This document shows positions 51,483-60,809 of a stretch of DNA of 64,000 nucleotides, piece by piece. Within the stretch, counting starts at the first letter, position 1, and each line of letters opens with the position of its first letter. Source of the DNA: Acidobacteriota bacterium (GTDB taxonomy: Bacteria > Acidobacteriota > Blastocatellia > Pyrinomonadales > Pyrinomonadaceae); assembly GCA_025463125.1 (NCBI GenBank), contig JAOAPX010000041.1, positions 1 through 64,000 on the forward strand, in the 5' to 3' direction. The notes under the pieces are model-generated. The model searched no databases, had not been told where the DNA came from, and saw nothing but the letters and a program-made list of their open reading frames with translations. A program made the position numbers and the translations under genes.

Positions 51483-51534
51483 GAAATTCGAATATAAAAA
51501 GCGAAAATTTGAGTATTTTGAATATTTTGAATAT

Positions 51535-52377
51535 ATGGAAAATGATTTTAACAAGCAGGCTATCGAGCGCGTCCAAACCGCGAGACATCCGTCCAGACCG
51601 TACGCGCTCGATATTTTTTCGTCTATTTTTGAAAATTTCGTAGAGATACACGGCGATCGTCGTTATGCCGATGATCCCGCTCTCGTCTGCGGTTTCGCGA
51701 TGCTCGGAGATGAAGAGGTCGTCGTCGTCGGGCAGCAGAAAGGGCGCGATACGAATCAACGTAGATTGCGCAATTTCGGCATGCCCAAACCCGAAGGCTA
51801 TCGAAAGGCTTTGCGCGTTATGAAACTTGCGGAAAAGTTCAAACGCCCGATACTAAGCTTTATAGACACCCCGGGCGCGTATCCCGGGATAGATGCCGAA
51901 GAGCGCGGTCAAGCCGAAGCAATCGCCTTTAATTTGCGAGAAATGGCTGGTTTAAAAGTGCCCATAATTGTTGTCGTTATCGGTGAAGGCGGTTCCGGCG
52001 GCGCTTTAGCCATCGGGATCGGGGATAAAGTTCTGATGATGGAAAATTCCGTCTACTCGGTTATCTCGCCCGAAGGCTGCGCGGCTATTTTATGGAAAGA
52101 TGCCGGGCAGTCCGCGCGTGCGGCTGAATGTTTGCGTCTGACGGCGCCCGATCTGCTTCGATACGAATTGATAGACGAGATCATCCCGGAACATTCCGTA
52201 TGGGTAGTTGATCGGAAAGAAGCGGATTCGGATTCTGAGTCTTCATTTGATTCCATCGGCGAAAATTTGAAACAAATTCTTCAAAGAAACTTAGAAGAAT
52301 TGAATAAAATGGATGAAAATCAAAGAATGAAAAATCGTTATAATAAATTTAGAAAAATGGGCGCATGGATCGGGTAA
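51535..52377 (+). CDS. accA: Acetyl-CoA carboxylase carboxyltransferase subunit alpha
   Basis: [71 protein letters not shown]. Confidence 0.96.
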   Translation: MENDFNKQAIERVQTARHPSRPYALDIFSSIFENFVEIHGDRRYADDPALVCGFAMLGDEEVVVVGQQKGRDTNQRRLRNFGMPKPEGYRKALRVMKLAEKFKRPILSFIDTPGAYPGIDAEERGQAEAIAFNLREMAGLKVPIIVVVIGEGGSGGALAIGIGDKVLMMENSVYSVISPEGCAAILWKDAGQSARAAECLRLTAPDLLRYELIDEIIPEHSVWVVDRKEADSDSESSFDSIGENLKQILQRNLEELNKMDENQRMKNRYNKFRKMGAWIG

Positions 52378-52401
52378 TTTCAAAAAGGAATTTCAAAAAG
52401 G
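52376..52401. repeat. 13-bp tandem duplication starting in the accA stop codon
   Basis: aatttcaaaaagg | aatttcaaaaagg. Confidence 0.9.
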
Positions 52402-52480
52402 GTTGAAGATGCAGAAACTTTCGAATTAAGCCTGTTTAATTGATCGGTAATCAATCCCGTTTAGAATTAAAAAAAGTAAA

Positions 52481-52525
52481 ATAAGAAAGCCGTACAAGAA
52501 TAAAGTTCTTGTACGGCTTTCTTAT
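52481..52525. terminator. 20-bp perfect-stem bidirectional terminator
   Basis: ataagaaagccgtacaagaa-taaag-ttcttgtacggctttcttat between convergent accA and ssb. Confidence 0.9.
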
Positions 52526-52640
52526 TGCTAGGCGTCCCTGCTTTGCAGATTAAAATTTAAAGTTGAAACACGCTAAACTCTTTATGCTGAACCGCAAGAG
52601 ACTTATCCAAAAGATTTGCCGAAAGGTTTAATTGAGATGC

Positions 52641-52666
52641 TTTTTTATATCCATTTTTTATATCCC
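52641..52666. repeat. 13-bp tandem duplication downstream of ssb
   Basis: ttttttatatcca | ttttttatatccc. Confidence 0.85.
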
Positions 52667-52669
52667 TTT

Positions 52670-53122
52670 TTAAAATGGAATGTCATCGTCCGATGGAACC
52701 GCCTGGTTCATGCTTCCGGCGGGCGTTGCGGAACTTTTAGGCTCTTCGAAATCGTTGTAGCCGGCGGAGGAATCACCGGAGAATTCGTCTCCGCGCCCTG
52801 TGCTTATAAACTGCATATCGGTTGCGTGCACTTCGAGTGTATAGCGCGTTTTTCCGTCTCTATCGTTCCACTCTTCAACTCTGAGGCGTCCTTCGACGTA
52901 GATGGGGCTTCCTTTGGTCAAGTATTTTGAAGCTGTTTCGGCTTGTTTGTTCCAGAGCGTAACGCGAAACCATGTCGTTACGTCCTGCATTTCGCCGCCT
53001 TTATCTTTTTTCTTTTCATTTGTAGCGACCGAAAAGTTGCAGACTGCCGTGCCTTGCGGCGTGTAACGCAGTTCCGGGTCTCTGCCTAAATTGCCAACAA
53101 TTATGATTTTGTTAAAAGACAT
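52670..53122 (-). CDS. ssb: Single-stranded DNA-binding protein
   Basis: MSFNKIIIVGNLGRDPELRYTPQGTAVCNFSVATNE; C-terminal VPSDDDIPF tip. Confidence 0.97.
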   Translation of the reverse strand: MSFNKIIIVGNLGRDPELRYTPQGTAVCNFSVATNEKKKDKGGEMQDVTTWFRVTLWNKQAETASKYLTKGSPIYVEGRLRVEEWNDRDGKTRYTLEVHATDMQFISTGRGDEFSGDSSAGYNDFEEPKSSATPAGSMNQAVPSDDDIPF

Positions 53123-53275
53123 CTTGTGTTTTATTTTCTCCGTTTATAAGATAATTTGAAGCCAACTAAAGTTATTTAAAGTAACATCCGAATATGGTCT
53201 GCAACTTAAAGTTTAGTTATATTTTAGAATTATTTGCGTCATAATACAATCAAACTTCACAATAAAACCGCCCCG

Positions 53276-54583
53276 ATGAAGTCTATTTTTCCGGTAATAA
53301 CCGCGATTTGCCTGGCGCTTTTTTATTGCGTCGCAGCGAGCGGTCAAACCTCCTTTAAATCCATCGACACAAATAACGAGAAAATCAATGCCTGCTGGGA
53401 ATTGAACATCGACAATGTTTCTAGACAAAAGATTGCGTCTGATAAAGTATCAGCTCTATATTTCATAAAAGATAAAAATACGATTGAGTCAGTAAATTTA
53501 ACTAATCGGCAAAGCGTTTGGACATTTGAAACCGGCGGCGAAATTTTCCCTGAACTAATCGCCGACTCTGAAAATTTATATGTCGTTAATTCGGTAAAAA
53601 ATTCGGTAAGAAATAATTCGGTAAAAAATGATGAACAAAACAGATACTTTCTCAGATCAATAAATAATAAGAGCGGGTTAGTCGGGTGGGTTTCCGAAAT
53701 CGAGTTTTCCGGGATTACGCTTGATGCGGGCTTAAACGATTTGGACGCGGGCGTTAACGCGCATCTCTACCAGACAAACGAAAATGTGTTGTTCGGTCTT
53801 AAATCGTGCTTCGTAAACGTTAATAAAAATGATGGCAGCATTAGTTGGAGCCGGTGCTACAACGAATCGAAAAACCCAACATCCGCAAAATCTGCAAATA
53901 GTTATAAAAATAATTCTAACGGGCTCTTTGATACCTCCGGAGATTTTTACGCTTATTCTGATGGCATATATGTATATATCGTCTCGATAAAAAACGGGCA
54001 GATAATACATAAATTGCTTTTAAAAACACCTGTGTCGGCTAAAACATCGATCATCAAGCTCATAGATGATTCAACGGTCGTTATAGGAGATGAAAAAGGA
54101 AATTTATTTCTTTACAAAAGCAGGAACGCTAAACCGAGCTGGACATTCAAAAGCGGCGGGAGAATTTCCGGGATAATTAAAACAAACAGAGGGCTTTTAA
54201 TTACATCGTTTGATAACTTCGCATATATGCTCGATGAGAAAAACGGCGGAACTGTCTGGAGAAAAAGATTTGCGAATCGTATAAAGTTTAAGCCTTTTAA
54301 TGAAGAGAACCTGGCAATAATTACTGTTGATGAAAAAAGCGCTTTTTTTGTAAATACTTCAAACGGGGATATTATTTACCAGATTTCCCTTCCCGATGAG
54401 GTTAATTTTCTAAACGCTCCTTACGCTTCTGCCGACAATTATTTGTTTTTAACCGATAAAGGTATTTTGGGTTACGGTACCGGGGCTTGCAAAAAAGAAA
54501 GCGGAAAGGCTTACCAATCCGCTTCTTTATTAACATCTTTACTAAAATCTTTACGAGAATCTTTACGAGAAAGTGTAAATTAA
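53276..54583 (+). CDS. Secreted PQQ-like beta-propeller repeat protein
   Basis: Signal peptide MKSIFPVITAICLALFYCVAASGQ; repeated W-motifs NRQSVWTFETGGEIFPELIADSENLYVVNS, AKPSWTFKSGGRISGII, GGTVWRKRF. Confidence 0.8.
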   Translation: MKSIFPVITAICLALFYCVAASGQTSFKSIDTNNEKINACWELNIDNVSRQKIASDKVSALYFIKDKNTIESVNLTNRQSVWTFETGGEIFPELIADSENLYVVNSVKNSVRNNSVKNDEQNRYFLRSINNKSGLVGWVSEIEFSGITLDAGLNDLDAGVNAHLYQTNENVLFGLKSCFVNVNKNDGSISWSRCYNESKNPTSAKSANSYKNNSNGLFDTSGDFYAYSDGIYVYIVSIKNGQIIHKLLLKTPVSAKTSIIKLIDDSTVVIGDEKGNLFLYKSRNAKPSWTFKSGGRISGIIKTNRGLLITSFDNFAYMLDEKNGGTVWRKRFANRIKFKPFNEENLAIITVDEKSAFFVNTSNGDIIYQISLPDEVNFLNAPYASADNYLFLTDKGILGYGTGACKKESGKAYQSASLLTSLLKSLRESLRESVN

Positions 54584-54590
54584 CCGTTTA

Positions 54591-54821
54591 CTAATGCGAA
54601 TTGCCGTATTTTTGCATCATTGCATAAATTTCATCTTTAATCTGAAGCTTCTTCTTTTTGAGAGTAGATTCTTCTAATACCTCATCGTCGTTTGGATAAG
54701 TCAGGTGCGCCAATTCCGTTAATCGTTTTTCGCAGCCTTGGTGCTGATTGATTAATTCTCTGAATGTCGGGTTCGATTTCAGCAATTCATCTTTAACTGC
54801 ATTAGTATTCAACATTTCCAT
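54591..54821 (-). CDS. DUF465 (YdcH) family small protein
   Basis: NPTFRELINQHQGCEKRLTEL...LKKKKLQIKDEIYAMMQKY. Confidence 0.85.
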   Translation of the reverse strand: MEMLNTNAVKDELLKSNPTFRELINQHQGCEKRLTELAHLTYPNDDEVLEESTLKKKKLQIKDEIYAMMQKYGNSH

Positions 54822-54951
54822 AGCGATTTCTTCCTCTCTTTTTTAAATTAGTCGCGAAAATTTATTTTTAATATTTGTTTCGGACTAAGTCAATGTTACT
54901 CCAAACGACTTTGCCGAATCAAGTTTTTGTTGTTTTTACTAATAAAAAAAA

Positions 54952-55491
54952 TTATATGAAACGCATCTGCATCTGCATAACAAGCGCGTTTTCGACAGGA
55001 TCGGTGTAATAATTATTTCTTTTATACACGACTTCAAAACCATTTTTCCCGTAAAATTTCTGCGCGCTCAAATTCGATTCTCTCACTTCAAGCCACACAT
55101 TTTCGATTTTATTTTTGCGGCAAAAACGTAAGAAAGAATTAAAAATTTCCTGCCCGATACCTCTGTTTTGGGATTCCGGAAGCACGGCTATATTTAACAC
55201 TTCAGCTTCGTTGAATGCAGACTTTAAAGTTGAATTGAAGTCATTAGCTTTAATATTAAATTTGCTTTCACTGGTTGTATTTTTGGTTTTTATCAGACGC
55301 GCAAGCAAAAAACCGTATACATTTTTATTTATTTGGTTTTGGTAAATAATGGCGTATGTATCCGAACGCAGTAATTCCTCCGCGTAATCTTTCGCTGACC
55401 ATACATTGATTTTAGAAGCCTCGGAAATTTTTAGGATCTGCTCAATATGAGTGGCAGTCATCGGAGCTATGCAGGAGTTTATTTCTGTCAT
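54952..55491 (-). CDS. rimI: GNAT acetyltransferase, RimI-like
   Basis: LNIAVLPESQNRGIGQEIFNSFLRFCRKNKIENVWLEVRESNLSAQKFYGKNGFEVVYKRNNYY; adjacent to tsaB. Confidence 0.85.
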   Translation of the reverse strand: MTEINSCIAPMTATHIEQILKISEASKINVWSAKDYAEELLRSDTYAIIYQNQINKNVYGFLLARLIKTKNTTSESKFNIKANDFNSTLKSAFNEAEVLNIAVLPESQNRGIGQEIFNSFLRFCRKNKIENVWLEVRESNLSAQKFYGKNGFEVVYKRNNYYTDPVENALVMQMQMRFI

Positions 55492-55559
55492 TACAATTGA
55501 AAGTAAATCAAATGAAAGGAATCGAAAAAATGAAAATTTTTGGAATATAATTGAAATAT

Positions 55560-56237
55560 TTATCTTCCGGCGGATATATACAAAGGTGTTAGATTATCAG
55601 ACCCATTGTTTTTTATCGCTTCCTTTCCGATATAATCCGAAAGATAAAGCCCGGCATTAATAATATTTGCATTTGGAGCGCTTATAAGCGGTTTTATTTC
55701 ATCGCAAAGCTTCTGATTGGCAATTAATTTGAAAGCCTGCGGATTTTGCGCCAATCGGATAAAGTTTTCAACGGAAACGATTTGCGCAGAGTTTACGGAT
55801 CCGTTTTTCACTGCCCAATCGGCTGCGGGTGCCGTAAGCTTCGCATCGTATTGCCGAAAGCAAACTTCGCTCTTGCTAAAAGAAACCGCTGTCAATACTG
55901 GCACATCGGCGCTCGGAACACTTCCGCGGAAAGCTTCAAATAGTGAAACTCCCGTGCATTTGATATTCAAACCTGTTTTTAAACCGATTGCAGTCGCCAA
56001 ACCGATTCTTGCACCCGTAAAACTTCCGGGTCCGATCGAAACGGCAATCTTTTCCAAATCGTGCGGTTTTATGTTATTTCGTTTCAAAAGTTCGGAGATT
56101 GCCGTAATTAATTCTTCCGAACGCGACACATCTCTTTCGCCAATCCATCGATCGACAATCAGTTCTCCTTCTAATAAAGACAAGCTTCCGCCTCCGACCG
56201 CGGTTTCGATGGCGAGCATCAATTCTTTTTTCTGCAT
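55560..56237 (-). CDS. tsaB: tRNA threonylcarbamoyladenosine biosynthesis protein TsaB
   Basis: LMLAIETAVGGGSLSLLEG; ISIGPGSFTGARIGLATAIGLKTGL-like motif. Confidence 0.92.
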   Translation of the reverse strand: MQKKELMLAIETAVGGGSLSLLEGELIVDRWIGERDVSRSEELITAISELLKRNNIKPHDLEKIAVSIGPGSFTGARIGLATAIGLKTGLNIKCTGVSLFEAFRGSVPSADVPVLTAVSFSKSEVCFRQYDAKLTAPAADWAVKNGSVNSAQIVSVENFIRLAQNPQAFKLIANQKLCDEIKPLISAPNANIINAGLYLSDYIGKEAIKNNGSDNLTPLYISAGR

Positions 56238-56246
56238 TTATAGTTA

Positions 56247-57107
56247 TTATTTCTTTTTTAAAAGCGCCTCCGAAATTCTCGCAAAAGCAGGCTTCGAACG
56301 TTTTAGAAGGTTTCCGATCTGATAATACAGCCGGCTTCCTTTATCAAAATCTCCTTCCATTTCCACGGTCGCCTGTACGGGGTTCGGCGGTATGCGCTTG
56401 CGTATCTGCTGTAAAAGGTATTCTCTATCTCCGAGTCGTATATGCAAAGGCTGCAAACGCACTTCGCTCCGCCATTCTTTTTCGACAGCCCTTGTCAGCC
56501 ATCCTGGCAGATTTTTCGCTTCGCCGGCAAACGGCAAATCGTCTACAAAAAGGTTCAGGTATTTATGCGCTAGTCCGATCGTGCAAATTATCCAGCGCCG
56601 CCTGCGGGAGCTTATGATGTTCAGGCATCGTTCCCAATCGAAATCTTTCGGGCGGTTTTCTACGGCGTAAAAGATGTCGTACAACCTGTGTTTGTACGCG
56701 CCGCCGTCAGTCAGCCAGTGAACGCATAAAACGCGCAGATGATCTTCCGGGCGCAATACACGGACAGCGGTTTCATTTATTTTAACGATTCTCGAATTTT
56801 CAAACAAATTATCCCATTCAACCGAATCGAGATGTCTCGCCCCGCAATGAATATCAACGCGCGAAGGCTCTTCAAACGTTTCAAGACGCAAAAGCGCGTC
56901 TTTGTATTTTCCCGGCTCGATCATAAAATCGAAATCCGTAAAATTCCGCATCTTCGGATCCGGGTAAAACTGCGCCGCGCTCCAGCCTTTAATTAAAATA
57001 GGCTTGAAACCGGTTTCTTCAAACCATTTCCAAGCCTTTTCTAAATTATGTTCCTGAACTTTATAGAAAATTGTTTGAAATTTATTATCAACAATTTCCG
57101 GACTCAT
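56247..57107 (-). CDS. Nucleotidyltransferase-like family protein (NTP_transf_5-type)
   Basis: Start [10 protein letters not shown] (57107) preferred; [67 protein letters not shown]. Confidence 0.8.
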   Translation of the reverse strand: MSPEIVDNKFQTIFYKVQEHNLEKAWKWFEETGFKPILIKGWSAAQFYPDPKMRNFTDFDFMIEPGKYKDALLRLETFEEPSRVDIHCGARHLDSVEWDNLFENSRIVKINETAVRVLRPEDHLRVLCVHWLTDGGAYKHRLYDIFYAVENRPKDFDWERCLNIISSRRRRWIICTIGLAHKYLNLFVDDLPFAGEAKNLPGWLTRAVEKEWRSEVRLQPLHIRLGDREYLLQQIRKRIPPNPVQATVEMEGDFDKGSRLYYQIGNLLKRSKPAFARISEALLKKK

Positions 57108-57114
57108 CTGTCTT

Positions 57115-57684
57115 TTAGCCCTTTTTGCTCGCAGCGGTTTTTGCTCCTGCCGTTGCGATACATTCGCAAGTGGCACCCGCGCCCGAACATCCGCACGCAA
57201 ATCCGGCACCACAAGCGGGGCTGCAGCTTGTACAAGGGGTTCCTCTGTTACAATTTCCCGTTCCGCAGCTGTCAGCCGTCTGAACGCCTGAACAGGCAAC
57301 AGCCAGAACTGCCGTCGGAGCGACCAACGATGCGATAACCGGCAAAGCTACGACCGAAGCGAACCCGATTTTCTTTAAAACCGAACGTCGACTTTCACCG
57401 GCAAATTTTGAAGTAACGTTTGTTTCTAAAAGATTGCGTTCGTTTAACTGGTCGATTGCGAGCCAGATAAGATCTTCTTCGACCTTGGTTCCTGATTGTT
57501 TTTCAAACTGCAAAACAATTTCGCTTACAGATGTTTTACCATCGCAATTTTTCCAAACGAATGCCGCCGTTTGGTTTAAGCAGTGGGCTTTATCAGTTTT
57601 CAAATCATAAACCAATACTTCATCTGGCATTTCCTGTATCACCAGTCCGTTTTTACGAGCCGTAGGGGCTTGTGGGTTATTCAT
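57115..57684 (-). CDS. PqqD-domain protein with twin-Arg/TM-like segment and Cys-rich C-terminus
   Basis: PqqD-like [38 protein letters not shown]...; [31 protein letters not shown]; 10 Cys in the tail. SD ggagaaat before 57684. Confidence 0.8.
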   Translation of the reverse strand: MNNPQAPTARKNGLVIQEMPDEVLVYDLKTDKAHCLNQTAAFVWKNCDGKTSVSEIVLQFEKQSGTKVEEDLIWLAIDQLNERNLLETNVTSKFAGESRRSVLKKIGFASVVALPVIASLVAPTAVLAVACSGVQTADSCGTGNCNRGTPCTSCSPACGAGFACGCSGAGATCECIATAGAKTAASKKG

Positions 57685-57721
57685 TATTTCTCCTCCGAAA
57701 TTCATCTTAAGATGTATAGAA

Positions 57722-58561
57722 TTAAATTTTAAAAGCTAGTTTTGCAAAAAAACTTTTAATGAGCAAAGCAGTATCTACCGCTTCAGCTCGCATAGTTTTT
57801 GTGATTATTGCACGTTCGGCAACTTTATTCAACACATTTAACGTAAATTCAGGCTTATTTCTTATCGGTATCGTGTGCGGAAGAATTTCCATAATTCCTT
57901 GTCCGGCACTGAGTTGCTCGGGTTTCCATTCCGCGCCTTCGACATACTCGGTAATCAAAACCATTGCCACGGGTACCGCGTCCGTACCCGCGACGGCACC
58001 GAACTCCTCGACCGGCAGATCTTTCTGCGCGTATTGATCAATAATACCCCGCACGGAAAGCATTTTCGGAAACGGGTGAACATATCCGTTTTCATCTAAA
58101 ACCGCGTATTCATCGGAATAATAAACTGCTCCCTGCCTGATCAAAGCCGCGACAAGCGAAGTTTTCCCATGGTAGCTTCTCGCTGGAATGACAATCGCTT
58201 TTCCGTCGATGGCGACAACGCCTGCGTGCAGAAACACTCTGCCGACGGCAAACTCCGCAACCGTAATCCGAACTTTGCTTTCGAGCGTATCAAGCAGAAA
58301 TTCAAATGAAACGTCGGAAACTATTTTTTCTTTGTTTTTCTCCAGCGAATAAGTAAAATTATCACCGTTTATATAAAAAATATGATCGCTCGTCTGATTT
58401 TCAACCAGGTTAAATTCCCTGCTCAGGCTATCGGCGAGACAATTTTTAATTAAATTAAAATCAATATCGCAATCCGCCTCGATGCTGATTTTAACGCCGT
58501 AGGATTCAAAGCTTATTTTTTTTTGCTTTTCTTTTAATTCCTTTTTCACTTCGTTTTCCAT
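57722..58561 (-). CDS. HPr(Ser) kinase-like protein
   Basis: FLHAGVVAIDGKAIVIPARSYHGKTSLVAALIRQGAVYYSDEYAVLDENGYVHPFPKMLSVR. Confidence 0.85.
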   Translation of the reverse strand: MENEVKKELKEKQKKISFESYGVKISIEADCDIDFNLIKNCLADSLSREFNLVENQTSDHIFYINGDNFTYSLEKNKEKIVSDVSFEFLLDTLESKVRITVAEFAVGRVFLHAGVVAIDGKAIVIPARSYHGKTSLVAALIRQGAVYYSDEYAVLDENGYVHPFPKMLSVRGIIDQYAQKDLPVEEFGAVAGTDAVPVAMVLITEYVEGAEWKPEQLSAGQGIMEILPHTIPIRNKPEFTLNVLNKVAERAIITKTMRAEAVDTALLIKSFFAKLAFKI

Positions 58562-58578
58562 TATTTTGCCCGATGCTT

Positions 58579-59607
58579 CTAATTTGTTTTAACAAACAAT
58601 TTTCTATGGCTCAAGACCAGGAGACCGAGCGATTGCAGGAAAATTAAAATGAAAACCGGCGCGAAAAAAAGACCGCCGTAATTGAGCCAGATCAAAATTA
58701 AAATTAATACCGTAATAGAGCAAGCGCCGTATAAAATCGTCACAAATCTATGTGTAAATCCTTTTATGACCAGCCGTTGATAGATGTGCTCGCGATGCGC
58801 CGTCCAAATCTTTTCTTTTTTTAATAAGCGCCGAAATAAAGTAAACGCCGAGTCGAATACAAAAAACCACACTAAAACGACGCTTAAAACCGGAAAAAGA
58901 TAAAATTGATCCGGATTTTCCTTTTTAGCAATCAGCGGCAAAACAGCAAACGAAAAACCCAGGAAGGCGCTGCCGACATCTCCCATAAAGATTTTTGCGG
59001 GCTGCCAGTTATGCATCAAAAACCCGAGACAGGAAAAAGCGATGATGCCGCCGTAAACTGCCGATTCGTCCAGTCCGAGCATTTTACCGGCAAGAAACCA
59101 TCCAAGCCCCGCCGTGACCGCCTGCAATCCGGCAATCCCGTCAATCCCGTCCATAAAATTATAGGCGTTCGTCAGCCATACAATCCATAGAAAAGAAAAT
59201 ACAAACCCGGCTCTTCCCGTTTCAAAAGTTCCTAAAAAAGGCAGATATAAAACGTCTATATAACCGTAACTGTAAATAATCAGAGAAGTTGCGATTGCGT
59301 GAACTAAAAATCTCCATACCACCGAAATTGAACATAAATCATCGAGCCAGCTGATTGATGTAATCAGAAAAGCCGCCGCCACATAAGAATATTCAACCGT
59401 CCCGTTATTTATAAACGTGTAAACGGAATAAAAAAGTATTGAAATTATTACGAAAATCAAACCGCCGCCGCGCGGAACCGGCGCCTTATGCGAGCTGCGT
59501 TCGTTCGGAATATCATAAATCTGCTTTTTCGTACTCCAGCGCCGAAACCATTCAACACCGATGTATGAAAGCAAAAATGTTGTTAAAAATAAAATAAATT
59601 CAGTCAT
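58579..59607 (-). CDS. Polyprenyl-phosphate glycosyl-1-phosphate transferase (WecA/MraY family)
   Basis: IPNERSSHKAPVPRGGGLIF; WLTNAYNFMDGIDGIAGLQA; IFMGDVGSAFLGF; ATG at 59607 (MTEFILF). Confidence 0.92.
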   Translation of the reverse strand: MTEFILFLTTFLLSYIGVEWFRRWSTKKQIYDIPNERSSHKAPVPRGGGLIFVIISILFYSVYTFINNGTVEYSYVAAAFLITSISWLDDLCSISVVWRFLVHAIATSLIIYSYGYIDVLYLPFLGTFETGRAGFVFSFLWIVWLTNAYNFMDGIDGIAGLQAVTAGLGWFLAGKMLGLDESAVYGGIIAFSCLGFLMHNWQPAKIFMGDVGSAFLGFSFAVLPLIAKKENPDQFYLFPVLSVVLVWFFVFDSAFTLFRRLLKKEKIWTAHREHIYQRLVIKGFTHRFVTILYGACSITVLILILIWLNYGGLFFAPVFILIFLQSLGLLVLSHRKLFVKTN

Positions 59608-59608
59608 T

Positions 59609-59699
59609 ATTTGCAAACATCATTTGCGGACATCATTTGCGGATATTACTTACGAACATCATTTGCGAACATTACTTGCGGGCATAATCTGCGAACATT
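59609..59699 (-). repeat. 7 x 13-bp tandem repeat filling the intergenic gap; encodes overlapping mini-ORFs
   Basis: atttgcaaacatc/atttgcggacatc/atttgcggatatt/acttacgaacatc/atttgcgaacatt/acttgcgggcata/atctgcgaacatt. Confidence 0.92.
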
Positions 59700-60740
59700 T
59701 TACCGGCGAAGTAATTTCGCACGCTCCTCAATATACCAAGTCACTTCTCGCTTTATTGCCGTTTCAACACTTACCTGCGGCTGAAAATTATATTCGTTTT
59801 TTATTTTTTCGTTTGAAAAGACATCTTCAGCCAGCCATTTTTCTATTGTTTTTTCTAATTTTACGACTGTTTTATTATTTACGAAGCTTTTGTTAAACGA
59901 AAAAAACGGCATTAGAAATTTTGGATTTACCGAAATGTTCGGAACTTTTTTATTTAATTCGCCGCCGATAGTATCGACGATCTTTTTCATCGATAAAGGC
60001 TCGGCTGACACGTTGAAGATTTCGATTTTTTTATTTTTTTCCTTATTCTCGTTCAAAGAATTTTTCGCGTTAATTACAATTGAAACGGCGTTTGCGACGT
60101 CTTCCTTGTGAATTAAGCTTTTTTGATTGACGCCTTTTCCTATCCAAAAAAATTTACGCGCGTCAATGGATTTTATCAGACGCAAAAAATTTCCGCGATC
60201 CTCTTCGCCGATCACTGTCGCAAGTCTAAGGATCGTTAAGCTCATATCTGTATGCAGACAAAAGTCCTCAGCGATTTTTTCGCTTTTAAGCTTGCTTTCG
60301 GCATATGCGTCAACCGGGGCGCATTCGGCATCTTCATTAATTCCTTCCTTATTTCCGGAGCGATTTTTCGTATCGCCGTAAACAGAGACGGAACCGATCA
60401 ACACAAAATGTTTTGTTTGTAATCTTTTGCTCAGCTCCAGGACGTTTTCGGTTCCCTTTACATTTACAAGCCGAAATCTTTCGTTGTCAATTTTGCCGAA
60501 TTGGTGCGCTAATCCGGCTGCGTGAACGACGACATCGCATTTGCCGATTATTTCTAATTTTAATAATTCATCAATGCTTGTTATATCCGAGTAAAAGACT
60601 CGGTTTTCTTTATTTTTATCGCTTTCAGAGACCTTTTTTGCTTTGTGATGCAGTTCAAATAAATCGAAGCCGTCTTGTGTCAAACGCTCGATTATCGCTT
60701 TTCCGACAAATCCGCCCGCGCCTGTAATCAAAACTTTCAT
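59700..60740 (-). CDS. NAD-dependent epimerase/dehydratase
   Basis: MKVLITGAGGFVGKAIIERL; VVHAAGLAHQFG; DAYAESKLKSEKI. Confidence 0.93.
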   Translation of the reverse strand: MKVLITGAGGFVGKAIIERLTQDGFDLFELHHKAKKVSESDKNKENRVFYSDITSIDELLKLEIIGKCDVVVHAAGLAHQFGKIDNERFRLVNVKGTENVLELSKRLQTKHFVLIGSVSVYGDTKNRSGNKEGINEDAECAPVDAYAESKLKSEKIAEDFCLHTDMSLTILRLATVIGEEDRGNFLRLIKSIDARKFFWIGKGVNQKSLIHKEDVANAVSIVINAKNSLNENKEKNKKIEIFNVSAEPLSMKKIVDTIGGELNKKVPNISVNPKFLMPFFSFNKSFVNNKTVVKLEKTIEKWLAEDVFSNEKIKNEYNFQPQVSVETAIKREVTWYIEERAKLLRR

Positions 60741-60809
60741 TTTATTTTTAATTTTTATATGCGTTCTATTATAAGCATTTAGATAAGCGTTCAAGGTTAT
60801 CGGACGCGT

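Noticed and set aside
53157-53220. actaaagttatttaaagtaac...cttaaagtttagtt upstream of ssb as a third copy of the REP-like palindrome
   Set aside because: Shares only AT-rich cttaaagt motifs and lacks the tgtcggca/cgacact core.
57108-57299. ORF-track N-terminal extension of the nucleotidyltransferase gene (start 57299)
   Set aside because: The extension ([15 protein letters not shown]...) is the out-of-frame antisense-style reading over the Cys-rich PqqD tail; [10 protein letters not shown] at 57107 is the natural start, 8 nt after the preceding stop.
59609-59699. Possible CRISPR array
   Set aside because: Units are 13 nt and directly contiguous with no spacers; no cas genes in the window.
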